This document shows positions 24,291 to 34,900 of a DNA stretch of 64,000 nucleotides, one piece after another; positions within the stretch are counted from its first letter, which is position 1, and every line of letters starts with the position of its first letter. The translations under genes were made by a program, and so were the position numbers. The DNA comes from Dendrophyllia cribrosa (taxonomy: Eukaryota; Cnidaria; Anthozoa; Scleractinia; Dendrophylliidae), in contig JAJLRJ010000013.1 in NCBI GenBank assembly GCA_024195265.1, positions 1,866,501 to 1,930,500 of the forward strand, in the 5' to 3' direction. The notes beneath the pieces were generated by a model. That model saw only the letters and a program-made list of their open reading frames with translations, searched no databases and had not been told where the DNA came from.

Positions 24291-24647
24291 CTTTGTTTTT
24301 TGAATCAGCTTGAATGGAACATTAATAAATTAATAGGTTAGCGTTCATTGAGGAATCTTTAATAGCCGATTTCGAAAAATACAATAATAATCTTTTATGT
24401 GTAGGCTCAGCCTCACCGGGGTGTAATTATTCAAGTCCCCTTTGTTAGAATGGCACAATGGCATTCGGAGTACATGTAGGAACGCTTGGACGAAGCATTG
24501 TGTGTTCGTATACAAATGTGCACCGTATGCAAATCGCCAATAAGTTGAACCACAGCACGTGCAGTTCAAGTGAAAACAAAAGAAATTGGAAAAATCAGGC
24601 TTGCACTTTAAAGAGTATTATGGTATTTTTCGAAGTGGCCTATTAAG

Positions 24648-25105
24648 TATTGTTCCACATAAGAACGATAGCAAACTTCATTGTTCTGCGGCATTAGCTC
24701 TTTCCCACATAGAATATCTTTGATTTCAAGAATAGAGGAGGAGCTGATGGTTAATAATTGTATTTCATTATAAAAATAAAGAAAATCCATTTGCGTCAAA
24801 TAAATTTTAGGAAATGTTCGTACTTAACCAATCAGAATAGCAGAAGACAATAGCTAATAATTTTGCTTCTTTGATGAAGTTCCCCAAATACAATTTCTTT
24901 TAAAAATTGTATGTTGTGCGATTGGGTCTCAAATTACTTGAAACCTTAAAAAAATTAGACAAAATGCACCTTGAACCTTAACTTTTTAGCGGTTTTTAAG
25001 TCTAGGCCAATGAGATCACTAGTTGTAACAATGAAAAATCTTGACATTCCATCGTGTTTGACATTCCATTGCCGTTCAGCGCTATCCTTCTTATGCGAAT
25101 TATTA
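24648..25105 (+). repeat. ~450-bp dispersed repeat C, copy 1
   Basis: Matches, in opposite orientation, 36528-36975 (shared AACCAATCAGAATAGCAGAA, GATGAAGTTCCCCAAATACA). Confidence 0.8.
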
Positions 25106-25387
25106 CTTAAGGTCAATTCTTGCACAATATTTGCCACTCTTCAGATGCCGTTCTAGTCAAACTTCAATTCATGTATTATGAATTGACACCATGTATAAAT
25201 AAAGTTTACCTACCCTACCTACCGTTATTTTGCCTCTTTAGTTTACATTTCATTTCTTTCATCGCTTTGGAATTTTTTTCTTCCTATTTCAGGATAATAA
25301 AACAAGCTTAACTCTTTCGCGCCCGGAGTAAACTGTGACGACATGTTATGTGGTTCTAACTGTACAGTCTCTGGACAAAATCGTATG

Positions 25388-25545
25388 GTGTGACGTAATA
25401 CATCAAACACGAGGAAGAGTGTTTCATCAGGATATCTAAACACCAAGAAATGGGCTGAAAAAAAAACTTTGTTGTACCTCGTATTTTTAACCCACTTCTC
25501 GGTGTTTTGATATCCTGATGGAACACTTTTCCCTGCGTTTGATAT
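25388..25545. mobile_element. Fold-back MITE, ATCAAACACGAG ends, copy 1
   Basis: CATCAAACACGAGGAAGAGT at one end and its near-complement at the other, with an AAAAAAAAC loop. Confidence 0.75.
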
Positions 25546-25631
25546 AATGTTCTCAAACTCGTTAATAATTCACGACGAGAACACCAAGGAAATCACTACC
25601 GTGAGGGGGTTTGGATACTCGGTCTTAATTT

Positions 25632-25787
25632 TGAGAAGCTATATCAAACACTCGAAAGAGTGTTTCATCAGGTATCCAAACACCTAAGTGGGTAAAAAAA
25701 AAAACTCGGCTGCGCCTCGTTTTTCAACCCACTTCTCGGTGTTTTGAAATCCTGATTAAACACTCCTTCTCGTGTTTGATATATTAT
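25632..25787. mobile_element. Fold-back MITE, ATCAAACACGAG ends, copy 2
   Basis: Same family as 25388-25545; a third half-copy runs at 25803-25872 and a fragment at 37893-37945. Confidence 0.75.
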
Positions 25788-26386
25788 TCCCTCCCCTCCC
25801 CCCTTGTTTTTCAGCCCTCTTCTCGGTGTTTGGAAATCCGGATGAAACATTCTTCTTAGTGTTTGATATATTACATGAAACCTCTTTGGCAGTACTTTTA
25901 CACGATACCTTTTGCTTTTCAATATTTTACAAAATGAAATTTGTGATCTTTCTTAAATTTTGATTTTTGGCACTCATGCATTGGGCGTTTAAGGTAAAAG
26001 CAAGCTCCTGGCCAATGAAACTACACAGGAAAAACGCGACATATCAACCAGGACACTCGGTATCCCCTTAAGTTAACTCATTTTCGACATTTTACCAGGC
26101 AAGAGGAACTGATTTTTTCATAATTTATTCATAAACCAACGCAGCATCAATCTGTAACAAAGGAAGCTGACGCTTCAATTCAAACGTACATCGCGTGATC
26201 TATAACTATTTTAACTAATTTATGGAACTACTCATTAAGTTGAAAGAGAGATGTTAGTTATCATGCGTAACAACAACCTTGGACAAACAAAATATCAATT
26301 CTGAAAATTTTGTACAGCAAACATTGATAAGGACAACGTGGCACAAGTTAGATATTCAACTGTCATGTCTGACTGTTGAATGCCTT

Positions 26387-26650
26387 TAACCCTTTCACTC
26401 CCAGAGTCAGTTATGCTGACATGCAGTGTGGTTCTAACTTCCCAGTCTGTGGATGAAATCCTATGGTGTGACCATTCAAATGAAACCTCTTCAGCAGTAC
26501 TTTTGCATGGTACCATTTGTTCTAACTTTTGAGTCTGTTGATGAAATCCTATGGTGTGACCCTTCACATAAACCTCTTTTACTATTTGTACGCGTGGTAC
26601 TGTTTGTTTTTCGATATTTTACAAAATGAAATTTAGAAGTTTCCTTGGAT
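26387..26650 (+). repeat. Dispersed repeat R1 with internal duplication
   Basis: CCTTTCACTCCCAGAGTCAG, then the TTCTAACTT to GGTACCATTTGTT segment appears twice. Confidence 0.75.
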
Positions 26651-26669
26651 TTTGATTCTTGGGATTTAA

Positions 26670-27050
26670 AGGGGCTATGTCACCATTTTTAGCGTTACTT
26701 TAAAAGCCAAAATACATCTTTATATCAGTTAAAACCCAAAAATAATGGTCCAGTTTTGTTTAAAATTATTCTACTAGTGCTCTAAGAGTAAAAATAAGTG
26801 TCTTGGGCTGCTGATGGCCAGGATGGAAATGGATTGTATCTTGAAAAAATTGGGTCAATTTTTTCAAGTTTATCGCTTGTGTCTTAGAAAATTCGCTGAA
26901 ACTCCGATTATGGTTTATTTTCTCTGCTAAAATTCACTTGATATCTTCCTGTTATTGTTCTTCAAGCATTTCGTGTACGAGAAAGGTACTTAGTTTTAAT
27001 TTGGGACGGTTTTGACCCGAAAACCTCAAAATCACCATGACATAGCTCCT
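26670..27050. mobile_element. TTAA-flanked MITE, AGGGGCTATGTCACCAT ends
   Basis: TTAA at 26666-26669 and 27051-27054; right end ATGGTGA-type complement (CCATGACATAGCTCCT). Confidence 0.75.
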
Positions 27051-27298
27051 TTAAAGGGTTGGTCCTTTCGCTGCAAGAGTCAAAACTTGGGTCATGTTAG
27101 ATTGTTTTATAACTTTGAAGTGTGCCGGATAAAACCCTTAAGTGTAACCATTTCAAATGATAGCTCTTTAGCTGTAAACAGTATATTCTTATCGCACTAT
27201 CTGTTTCTGCGTTTTTCAGCATCAAGTTTGATATATTTTTTAATTTTGATTTTTGTTTCTCTTGGCAAAGAAAGGGTTAAAAGCAACCAAAGTAACAT

Positions 27299-27540
27299 GG
27301 GGCCCGTTTTTCGAAAGTCCCGTTAACTTTTCGGGCCAGGAAAGCTAATTTATGCAGCAATATTTACATTAAAGATTCAAATTTTGCCGGTTTTGAAAGC
27401 GAAGCATTAAAATTCTAGGTTGAAGAAAAAAGTCGGGCTTGTTTGTATGCTAAAAACTACACTACAATTCCATAGATTCCGATTATAAAATATAGCTCCG
27501 GGCCCGAAAAATTATCGGGACCTTTGAGAAACGGGCACCT
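27299..27540. mobile_element. MITE with GGGCCCGTTTTTCGAAAGTC ends
   Basis: Right end GGGACCTTTGAGAAACGGGC is complementary; a related copy is at 47470-47642. Confidence 0.65.
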
Positions 27541-28183
27541 GCAGTCATAACCACGGAAAAAGGTCAGCGAAAAAGCTCTCGATATTACAATAAGAAAATA
27601 TATTACAGGCTGAAAAGCAACATGTGGTATATTATTACGACATCTTTTGCCGTAAGTTCTTTACTTCTTGCTAAATTAAAAATTCTCTATTTAGTTTTTC
27701 CACAACCGCAAACGGAATCCACCTTGCTTTCCGCCATCTTAGATTCGATGACATCACATTTTTTTATAACAATGACGTCATCGAGTTCAATATGGCGGAA
27801 TTTGAGGAAGAACATTTCCAATTCACACAGTGTTATACTTTGTAGTCCGTTTACGGGTAATGTTCCACCACATAAATTGCTTTTCAGTCTGATCTGCCCA
27901 AATAGAAATGAAATTCGTTTCCTCGGCACTATTTACAGTTACTCATCAAAACATCAACTTTCATTTACAACTAAGTATTAACTCCTAAGGATGTACATCT
28001 GTAAATATTTGCAAGTAATTATATTTAGCCTATATCTTATTTACATTAATATCTTACATTTCAAGTTTTATAATTGCATAATGGCCAACAAACTGTGACA
28101 CCCATATAATTTAATTTGTTTATCGGTAGATAAACTAAATACAACGATTTAAAAAAAAAAAAGCTTAACATGTGATATATTAA

Positions 28184-28407
28184 AGGGATAGTATCACGAG
28201 GTCGAAACTTGAAAATGTCGGCCCACTTTTCAAGTTTGATTCCGCAAATTCAAAAAGGCCGTCGAGAAGTGGAGGTATTTGTTGAATCAATAAATCGTTT
28301 TGATAGCCAAAAGAAAGAAAAAAATCACTTTTAACAGTGATATGTCCAAAATTCCGGTGCAAGAATAGTAAACAGTGCCGCGCGTGGAACCTCGTGATAC
28401 TATCCCT
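28184..28407. mobile_element. TTAA-flanked MITE, AGGGATAGTATCACGAGG ends
   Basis: Perfect 18-bp termini with TTAA at 28180-28183 and 28408-28411. Confidence 0.85.
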
Positions 28408-28771
28408 TTAAGTCCAAATTCTACAGGGACAAAATTGGCATTTAACTTTTCCTAGAGACCGATAAACCTGTTTATCGGTTGATAAACCGAATGCCGACTC
28501 ACAAAGATTAATCAGTGTAAACAAAAGCTAAGTGCGAATTGAACTTTTCCTTTGGATCTTCTCTTCTTAAGTATCAAGTATGGAAACGACCACAAACATG
28601 AAACAAACAAAACTTGTGGTATACTATTTCCAGAAAAGCAAGGCAGCCACAAATTCGAGCTGCTATAAAGAAGAAAGAACTTAACGACACGATGACTATG
28701 AAACACTTGTCTATTTGAAAAAGTGCAATCTATTTATGAATAAGTGCGAAATACTATACGTATTATATTAA

Positions 28772-29498
28772 AGGGGCTATGTCGCGAGGATGGCGGGTGA
28801 GTACTGGGTACTAACAACTTGAATTTTTATCAAGTTGGCGGCCATTACTGTCGAATTCGCTGCAATCAGTTCCATCCCGTCGTATTACGTGGAAAGATAG
28901 ATCTCAAGTTCACAAATTAGTTAGAGTATTTACTTGGCTAGATTTTTGGTAAATTATTTCTGCGATTTGTTAGTCGTACCTTCGAAAAATTCGATGTCTT
29001 CCAGTAGGGGTATAGAATGGTAAATTCGAGACTTTGCGAGACTGCAATTGCTGGAAAATGTCGGGCCGATAGTACTAAAAACAGCTTAAAACGTGACTGA
29101 AATCTCCAACGGAAGCTGAGATTCACGAGAAACATTTACGAGACTCCGAGATCCAAATTATCAAAATTCGAGACTTCAAGACTTCGAAAATTATAGCGAG
29201 CCCGAGATTCCGAGACCCCAATTTCAAGTGCCGAGAATTCGAGACTCGGTGAATATTTTCCGAGACGCATCATTTCCGATAGACCATTCTATACCCCTAG
29301 TAATGGTAGAAGTTGGGGAGGAATTTAAAAGCGAAATCGATCGTGTGTTTGTTTACCTCGCGTGGTTCGACACGAGTGCAAGCGCGATAAAACTTGCCGC
29401 GATCCGGGAGGGAACAATAGAAATTTGACATGTGTGACGTCAGGTGACGTCACATGACAGGAACTCATTGCGCAGACTCACCTTGCGACATAGCCCCT
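28772..29498. mobile_element. TTAA-flanked MITE, AGGGGCTATGTCGC ends
   Basis: TTAA at 28768-28771 and 29499-29502; left AGGGGCTATGTCGCGAGG, right CCTTGCGACATAGCCCCT. Contains the nested element 29007-29298. Confidence 0.82.
29007..29298. mobile_element. Nested element, GGGGTATAGAATGG ends, copy 1
   Basis: Flanked by AGTA at 29003-29006 and 29299-29302. Interior dense in CGAGACT/TCTCG words. Confidence 0.82.
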
Positions 29499-30557
29499 TT
29501 AAACATGCTTGTTATACAAAATACCTGCGTGAAAATGCTATGCGAATAAACTGCAAACATGCGCATAGTGATCACAATGACCTACTTGAATACACACAGT
29601 GTAAACGATTGTGCAAGCGTTAACTCTAACGACAAACGCGTTAGAGTAAATTCTGAAGCAACATAAATAATCGCTAGCAATGCAAGGCATTTCTTTTTTA
29701 ACTTTATGGATAAGCCATTGCAGTGGCAATGTTAAATATCCAAAACATTTTTTTTTTTCATTTATTTTTCCTTTAGAAATTTTTTAGTGGTAACTGAGAT
29801 ATGAAATGGAAGCGAGAAAGATTGGAACGCAAAAGGATCTTGTTTCAGTCAACTCCAAATACAGTGAACACTTTCGGACACCCACTGTTCGTTATAGCAG
29901 AAGGTCGTCGTCGTTTGTTGCAACAATTCTTCTGTAATAAAATTTAGCCTCGACTTCTTTCCGTCAAAAATGTGGTTTTATATCATACTTTAACTTTCTT
30001 ATTTGATCTGTTATTCAATTTTTACCAAAACAATTTTTTGTGTGTGCTATATTTAATATAAAAAACTAGCATTCTAGACTCACAGTGTATATAAAGCAAA
30101 AGTACCAACGCTGATACAAGAAAATTGAAATTAAATGGTGTTAAACGAACTTAATTGTGACTGAGGAATAAATAATAAATAATACAATTACATTCTTAGC
30201 CTTTTAAAAACAAGCTCGATTACTTTACATTACAACCAAAATATATTTCAAACATTAATTCATGCAGTTATAGAGACTACACAAAACTATGCACACTCAA
30301 ATTTCTGTATAAAATTAAACCATTTTGTTTTATAGAAATTACGTATGTAAAGCTACATATAATGGCTTCAGCCAAAAAGCAAATTAATCTATGTTGAACA
30401 TACAGCCAGCTGATGCCCAAACCAGTTTGACAGGATTTGCAGAATAGCAGAATACATGCAATCCCCCTCAAACCAGTTTATCAGGAATTTTGAATGCAAG
30501 AAAAAAAACAACTGGACATATTTTGCTGGGAAAATCAAAACAACGCGAACAATTTTA

Positions 30558-30945
30558 GGGGTATAGAATGGTCTATCGGAAATGATGCGTCTCGGAAAAT
30601 ATTCACCGAGTCTCGAATTCTCGGCACTTGAAATTGGAGTCTCGGAATCTCGGGCTCGCTATAATTTTCGAAGTCTTGAAGTCTCGAATTTTGATAATTT
30701 GGATCTCGGAGTCTCGTAAATGTTTCTCGTGAATCTCAGCTTCCGTTGGAGATTTCAGTCACATTTTAAGCTGTTTTTAGTACTATCGGCCCGACATTTT
30801 CCAGCAATTGGAGTCTCGGGCTCGCATTTTTTAGAGGTAAAGTCTCGGGCTCGGATTTGATAGAAACGCTAAAGTCTCGGTCTCGAATTTTTAAACAAGG
30901 GTCTCGCAGTCTCGCAAAGTCTCGAATTTACCATTCTATACCCCT
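30558..30945. mobile_element. GGGGTATAGAATGG element, copy 2
   Basis: Same termini, opposite orientation relative to copy 1, flanked by AATTTT on both sides; about 100 bp longer through extra TCTCG-rich sequence at 30805-30905. Confidence 0.82.
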
Positions 30946-31259
30946 AATTTTGTGTAACTTGAGTCTAGCGAATAGTTAACAGTAGAATATGGGCGCTAAT
31001 ACCGCATATTCAGCTTCTATTTTGTAACACTTCGCGCCGGCGATTTGGCCTCGCTTCTTAGGGTAGCTACGGAATATGACATTTCGGAATTTATCAATTT
31101 ACATTTCAAAGTCAAATTAAAATGATCACGGTTTCTAGATTCGTACTTATATTTTGTTGCTAAATTTGTTCAACTTTAAAAACAGTTCAGATATCTAAGT
31201 TCTTTGAAGCCTATTTCACACCTCTCAATAACGTAAATAAACTAAATCGAATAATTTAA

Positions 31260-31265
31260 TTTATT
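31260..31265 (-). terminator. Candidate polyadenylation signal of the LDL-receptor gene
   Basis: AATAAA on the minus strand about 505 nt past the stop codon; the nearest seen in a 3' UTR that crosses a 21-bp C run at 31591-31611. Confidence 0.35.
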
Positions 31266-31590
31266 TCACATCTCTCATTTTTACTAGACTACATAAATTA
31301 GTCCTCGCATTTATCACGCTGGAAAATCAGGGGGTCTGTTATCATAGTTCAATTTATCCAACTGAGTGGAATGACCAAAATAAACTCTTTTTTAAAAAAG
31401 TCGTGGTCATATCTTTTTGACATTGGTTCATTACCGTACTTTAATACTGATTTTACCCGAAATCCACAGCCTCCTCTTCCAATCAAGATTTTCAGGAAAT
31501 CTTTCACGAATAGAAGAGGAGCCATGACATTGCATCCCTTGCCATGCTATTATTCGGCTCCCAATGTACTCAATCCTCTCTTGTTCTGCA

Positions 31591-31611
31591 CCCCCCCCCC
31601 CCCCCCCCCCC
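31591..31611. repeat. 21-bp C homopolymer
   Basis: Uninterrupted C run just downstream of the LDL-receptor stop codon (G run in transcript sense). Confidence 0.95.
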
Positions 31612-31770
31612 GTGAAAGAGGGAATGCAGTGTGGAATCCGGGGGAGCAACTACACTGCAAGCAGCTTTTCATCTGATAGCGCTGGGTTTCTTCACCACAA
31701 ATGGAATATGTTACCTACGTTGAACGTGAGGTAAAACATGAATTTTTATAGACCGCACTATAGGATAATA

Positions 31771-31978
31771 TTATACGATATCACCGTTTGACATAGGAAT
31801 TACTGGCCTCGTTTCGTCATCATCTTGTTCATCGTATTCTGCATCTTTCTGATCCTGGTAGTTGACGTTTTCAAAGTCTCTGTTGATATTACCTTTAAAT
31901 ATCGCTGGCCTCTTGTCGTAAATGCCGTTCACCATCACGGCTTTATCGTCCGTTGTTTCGTCAACAGTATAAAGAATT
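31771..31978 (-). CDS. VLDLR: LDL-receptor exon 18: cytoplasmic tail and stop
   Basis: Acceptor gttacag|aattct; 69 codons to stop TAA at 31773-31771. Acidic tail with FENVNYQDQ at the position of the FDNPVY internalisation signal, and a terminal MSNGDIV. Confidence 0.9.
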
Positions 31979-34900
31979 CTGTAACAGAGATGGAAAACTT
32001 TTAGGTTAGTTTTAGTAATATTTAAACAATTTTTTAAATTCTTTTTTCACTTTGAAAAGATTAAAGACGACCATCTCCAAATAAGCAGCTAGAATGAATG
32101 AGCCTTGCAGTTCACAAATCCTTTTTCTTCTATTAAAACCTGAAGTTACAATGCTTTTTTCGGCAGTAATTTCCTATGGTGTTGGTTCTAACGTTTGTGA
32201 GGAGACATCCTAAAGTGTGTCCATTCAAATAAAAGCTATTGAGCAGTACTTTTCTGTGGTACTGTTTATTATGCTGTACAAGATGGTTCTAACTTTTGAG
32301 TCTGTGGATGAAATCCTAAAGTATGACCATTCAAATGAAAGCTACTGAGTAGTACTTTCCTGTGGTACTGTTTATTATGCTGTACAAGGTGATTCTAACT
32401 TTTGAATCTGTGGATAAAATCCTAAAGTGTGACCATTCAAATGAAAGCTACTGAGCAGTACTTTCCTGTGGTACTGTTTATTATGCTGTACAAGGTGGTT
32501 CTAACTTTTGAGTCTGTGGATGAAATCCTAAAGTGTGACCATTCAAATGAAAGCTATTGAGCAGTACTTTCCTGTGTTACTGTTTATTATGTTGTACAAG
32601 GTGGTTCTAACTTTTGAGTCAGTAGATGAAATCCTAAAGTGTGTCCATCCAAATAAAAGCTATTGAGCAGTACTTTCCTGTGGTACTGTTTATGCTGTAC
32701 AAGATGGTTCTAACTTTTGAGTCTGTGGATGAAATCCTAAAATGCGACCATTCAAATGAAAGCTATTGAGCAGTACTTTCCTGTGTTACTGTTTATTATG
32801 CTGTACAAGGTGCATACGTTTTTATGCGTTCAGGCTTCTTGTCCACACGTAAACGATGAAAACTGTCTTCCTAAACGGGTATTTTCGAAAACGCTGTTTA
32901 CCCGTTTACGTTTGGACAGCGTAAACGGATATTTTCGTAACCTCTGACTTCGATATTACTTAACTACGCATGCTCAATGCACTGAGATTTTTAGCGTTTA
33001 CGTGTGGACGGGAGGCCTAAACGCATGAAAACGTTTACGAACGTAAGTTACGTATACGTGTGGACGGGAGCGTTTTCGATAAAAACACATGCGTTTACGG
33101 ACGTAAACGTATTCGTGTGAACGCAGCCTAACTTTTGAGTCTGTTTGTCACTGATTTGTACAATGAAAATCTTAGGGAGCAAACTTACTCCAGACGTGGC
33201 GAACGTTTTTTCCTTGCAACGACGAACACGGCAATACACACAACGACAATCGCCACCAGAAAACCGAACACAAGTCCAAAGACGAGTCCAAGGTTTGGTT
33301 TACTTTCATCCTGCCCAGTCTGTTTGCCAACAATGTTCACTGAAGAGTTGGATGTGTCATTAACTACGACAGGAGGTGTGGACGTGGTTGTTTCTGGTGC
33401 AGTAGGTTTTTTGGTTGGCGGTATGGCTGATAAGAAAAGAGAGGAAAGAGAGAGGTGAAATCTGATTGGTTATCGTATCGCAAATTATTCGGTGATAGTC
33501 AATGACTGAGCGGATAAAGTGAAAGCTACTATAAGCAGTGCTTTCTTCACCTTTCACTCCCAGAGTCAATTACGGAGACATGCAGTGTAGTTCTAACTTT
33601 TGAATCTGTGCATGAAATCCTATGGTGTGACAATTCAAATGAAACCTCTTTGGCAATACTTTTGCATGGTACCATTTGTTTTTCAATATTTTACAAATTT
33701 AAATTTGGGATTTTTCTTGAATTTGATGTTTGGCACTCTTGGGAGTAAAAAGGTTAATAGGATTATTTCTTTAAAACGCAGTTAGGAACTTATATTAAAT
33801 TTCAACTATCAGGGGGGCCAAGTTGAAACCAAATTTAATACTTTTATACCAATGATGGCGGTCGTAGGCCATGGTTGCCTACACAAACTCTTCACAACGA
33901 AGTAAAGAAAAACAACATTGGAACTTACTTTCGTTACACGTTTTTCTATCCAGTTGAAGGTAGAGTCCGTTTGGACAGCTACAGCTAAACTTCTTGTCCT
34001 TGGAAAGCAGACACAGATGAGAGCAATTTCCGTTGTCTTTTGAACAAGGAGTAACAGCTGAGAAAACAAAATACGATTTTCATCACCGACATTTGTTTTT
34101 TAATTAATAGTCCAAACGATACAACAACAACGAAAGTGTCATAAAAGCAATAATTAATGCAGAGTTGATATATACGTCCACTCAAAACTGTTTTAAGTAA
34201 GAAACGTTTCTTTTTCACTTAAGCTTGCGGTTTTATCAAATAACTGAACGCGACAAAAATTGCGTTAAGCTGAGTTAGCGATACGAACGGTAGACGCTAT
34301 CCTCAAGTCAAAACAGAATGAAGAGGTTCTAAGTTTGAATACAAATGCAGGTGTTTTATTTGCGACAAAGTGAACTCGTTTTCGTGGCGTTAAAAGAGCG
34401 CAGCTTAATGAAGACATATAAGAAAGCATTTAAGCAGTAAAGGAGAAAGGAACGCGGTTTAACCTTGACAGAAGTGAACGCGTTTTAGTCACGTTATAAA
34501 CGCGGTTTCATTCCTTACCTTGAGGTTGTCTCTGTGGATGATAAATATGCAGATCTTTGGGCGAGTAAGCGTCGTGCACCAACACCGTCTTATTCTTCCC
34601 TGTAAACTTGTTTGCTTTGAAGATTTTTTTGTCATCAATCCAGTACATGTGGTCCTCAAACAGTGTCACCGCCGAAGGTTTCTCAATCCCTTGATTGACC
34701 ACCTCACGGACCTTGGATCCATCCATGTCGCAGTGTTTGATGACCTTGAGTTTAGCATCAATCCAGTACAGTTTCCTTGTGGTGTAATCAATCGCTAGAT
34801 CCACTGGATACTCAATGTGAACTCCGCTTATCAAGATTTGGCGGTCACTGCCATCCATGCTTGCGCGTTCGATTTTGGCCGGGTCGCCCCAGTCTGTCCA

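Larger units (their letters stand above)
25320..25975 (+). repeat. Dispersed repeat R1 copy split by MITE cluster
   Basis: 25320-25397 and 25866-25975 together form one R1 unit; the break falls between TATGGTGTGAC and ATGAAACCTC. Confidence 0.65.
21837..31770. other. Intergenic region between the kinase and LDL-receptor genes
   Basis: Holds both 3' UTRs and about a dozen inverted-repeat elements listed separately, plus a LINE remnant. No further gene recognised. The two genes are convergent. Confidence 0.6.

Noticed and set aside
32180..32815. Coding repeats in the satellite array
   Set aside because: Frames are short and broken between monomers, and the same sequence occurs in non-coding repeat R1.
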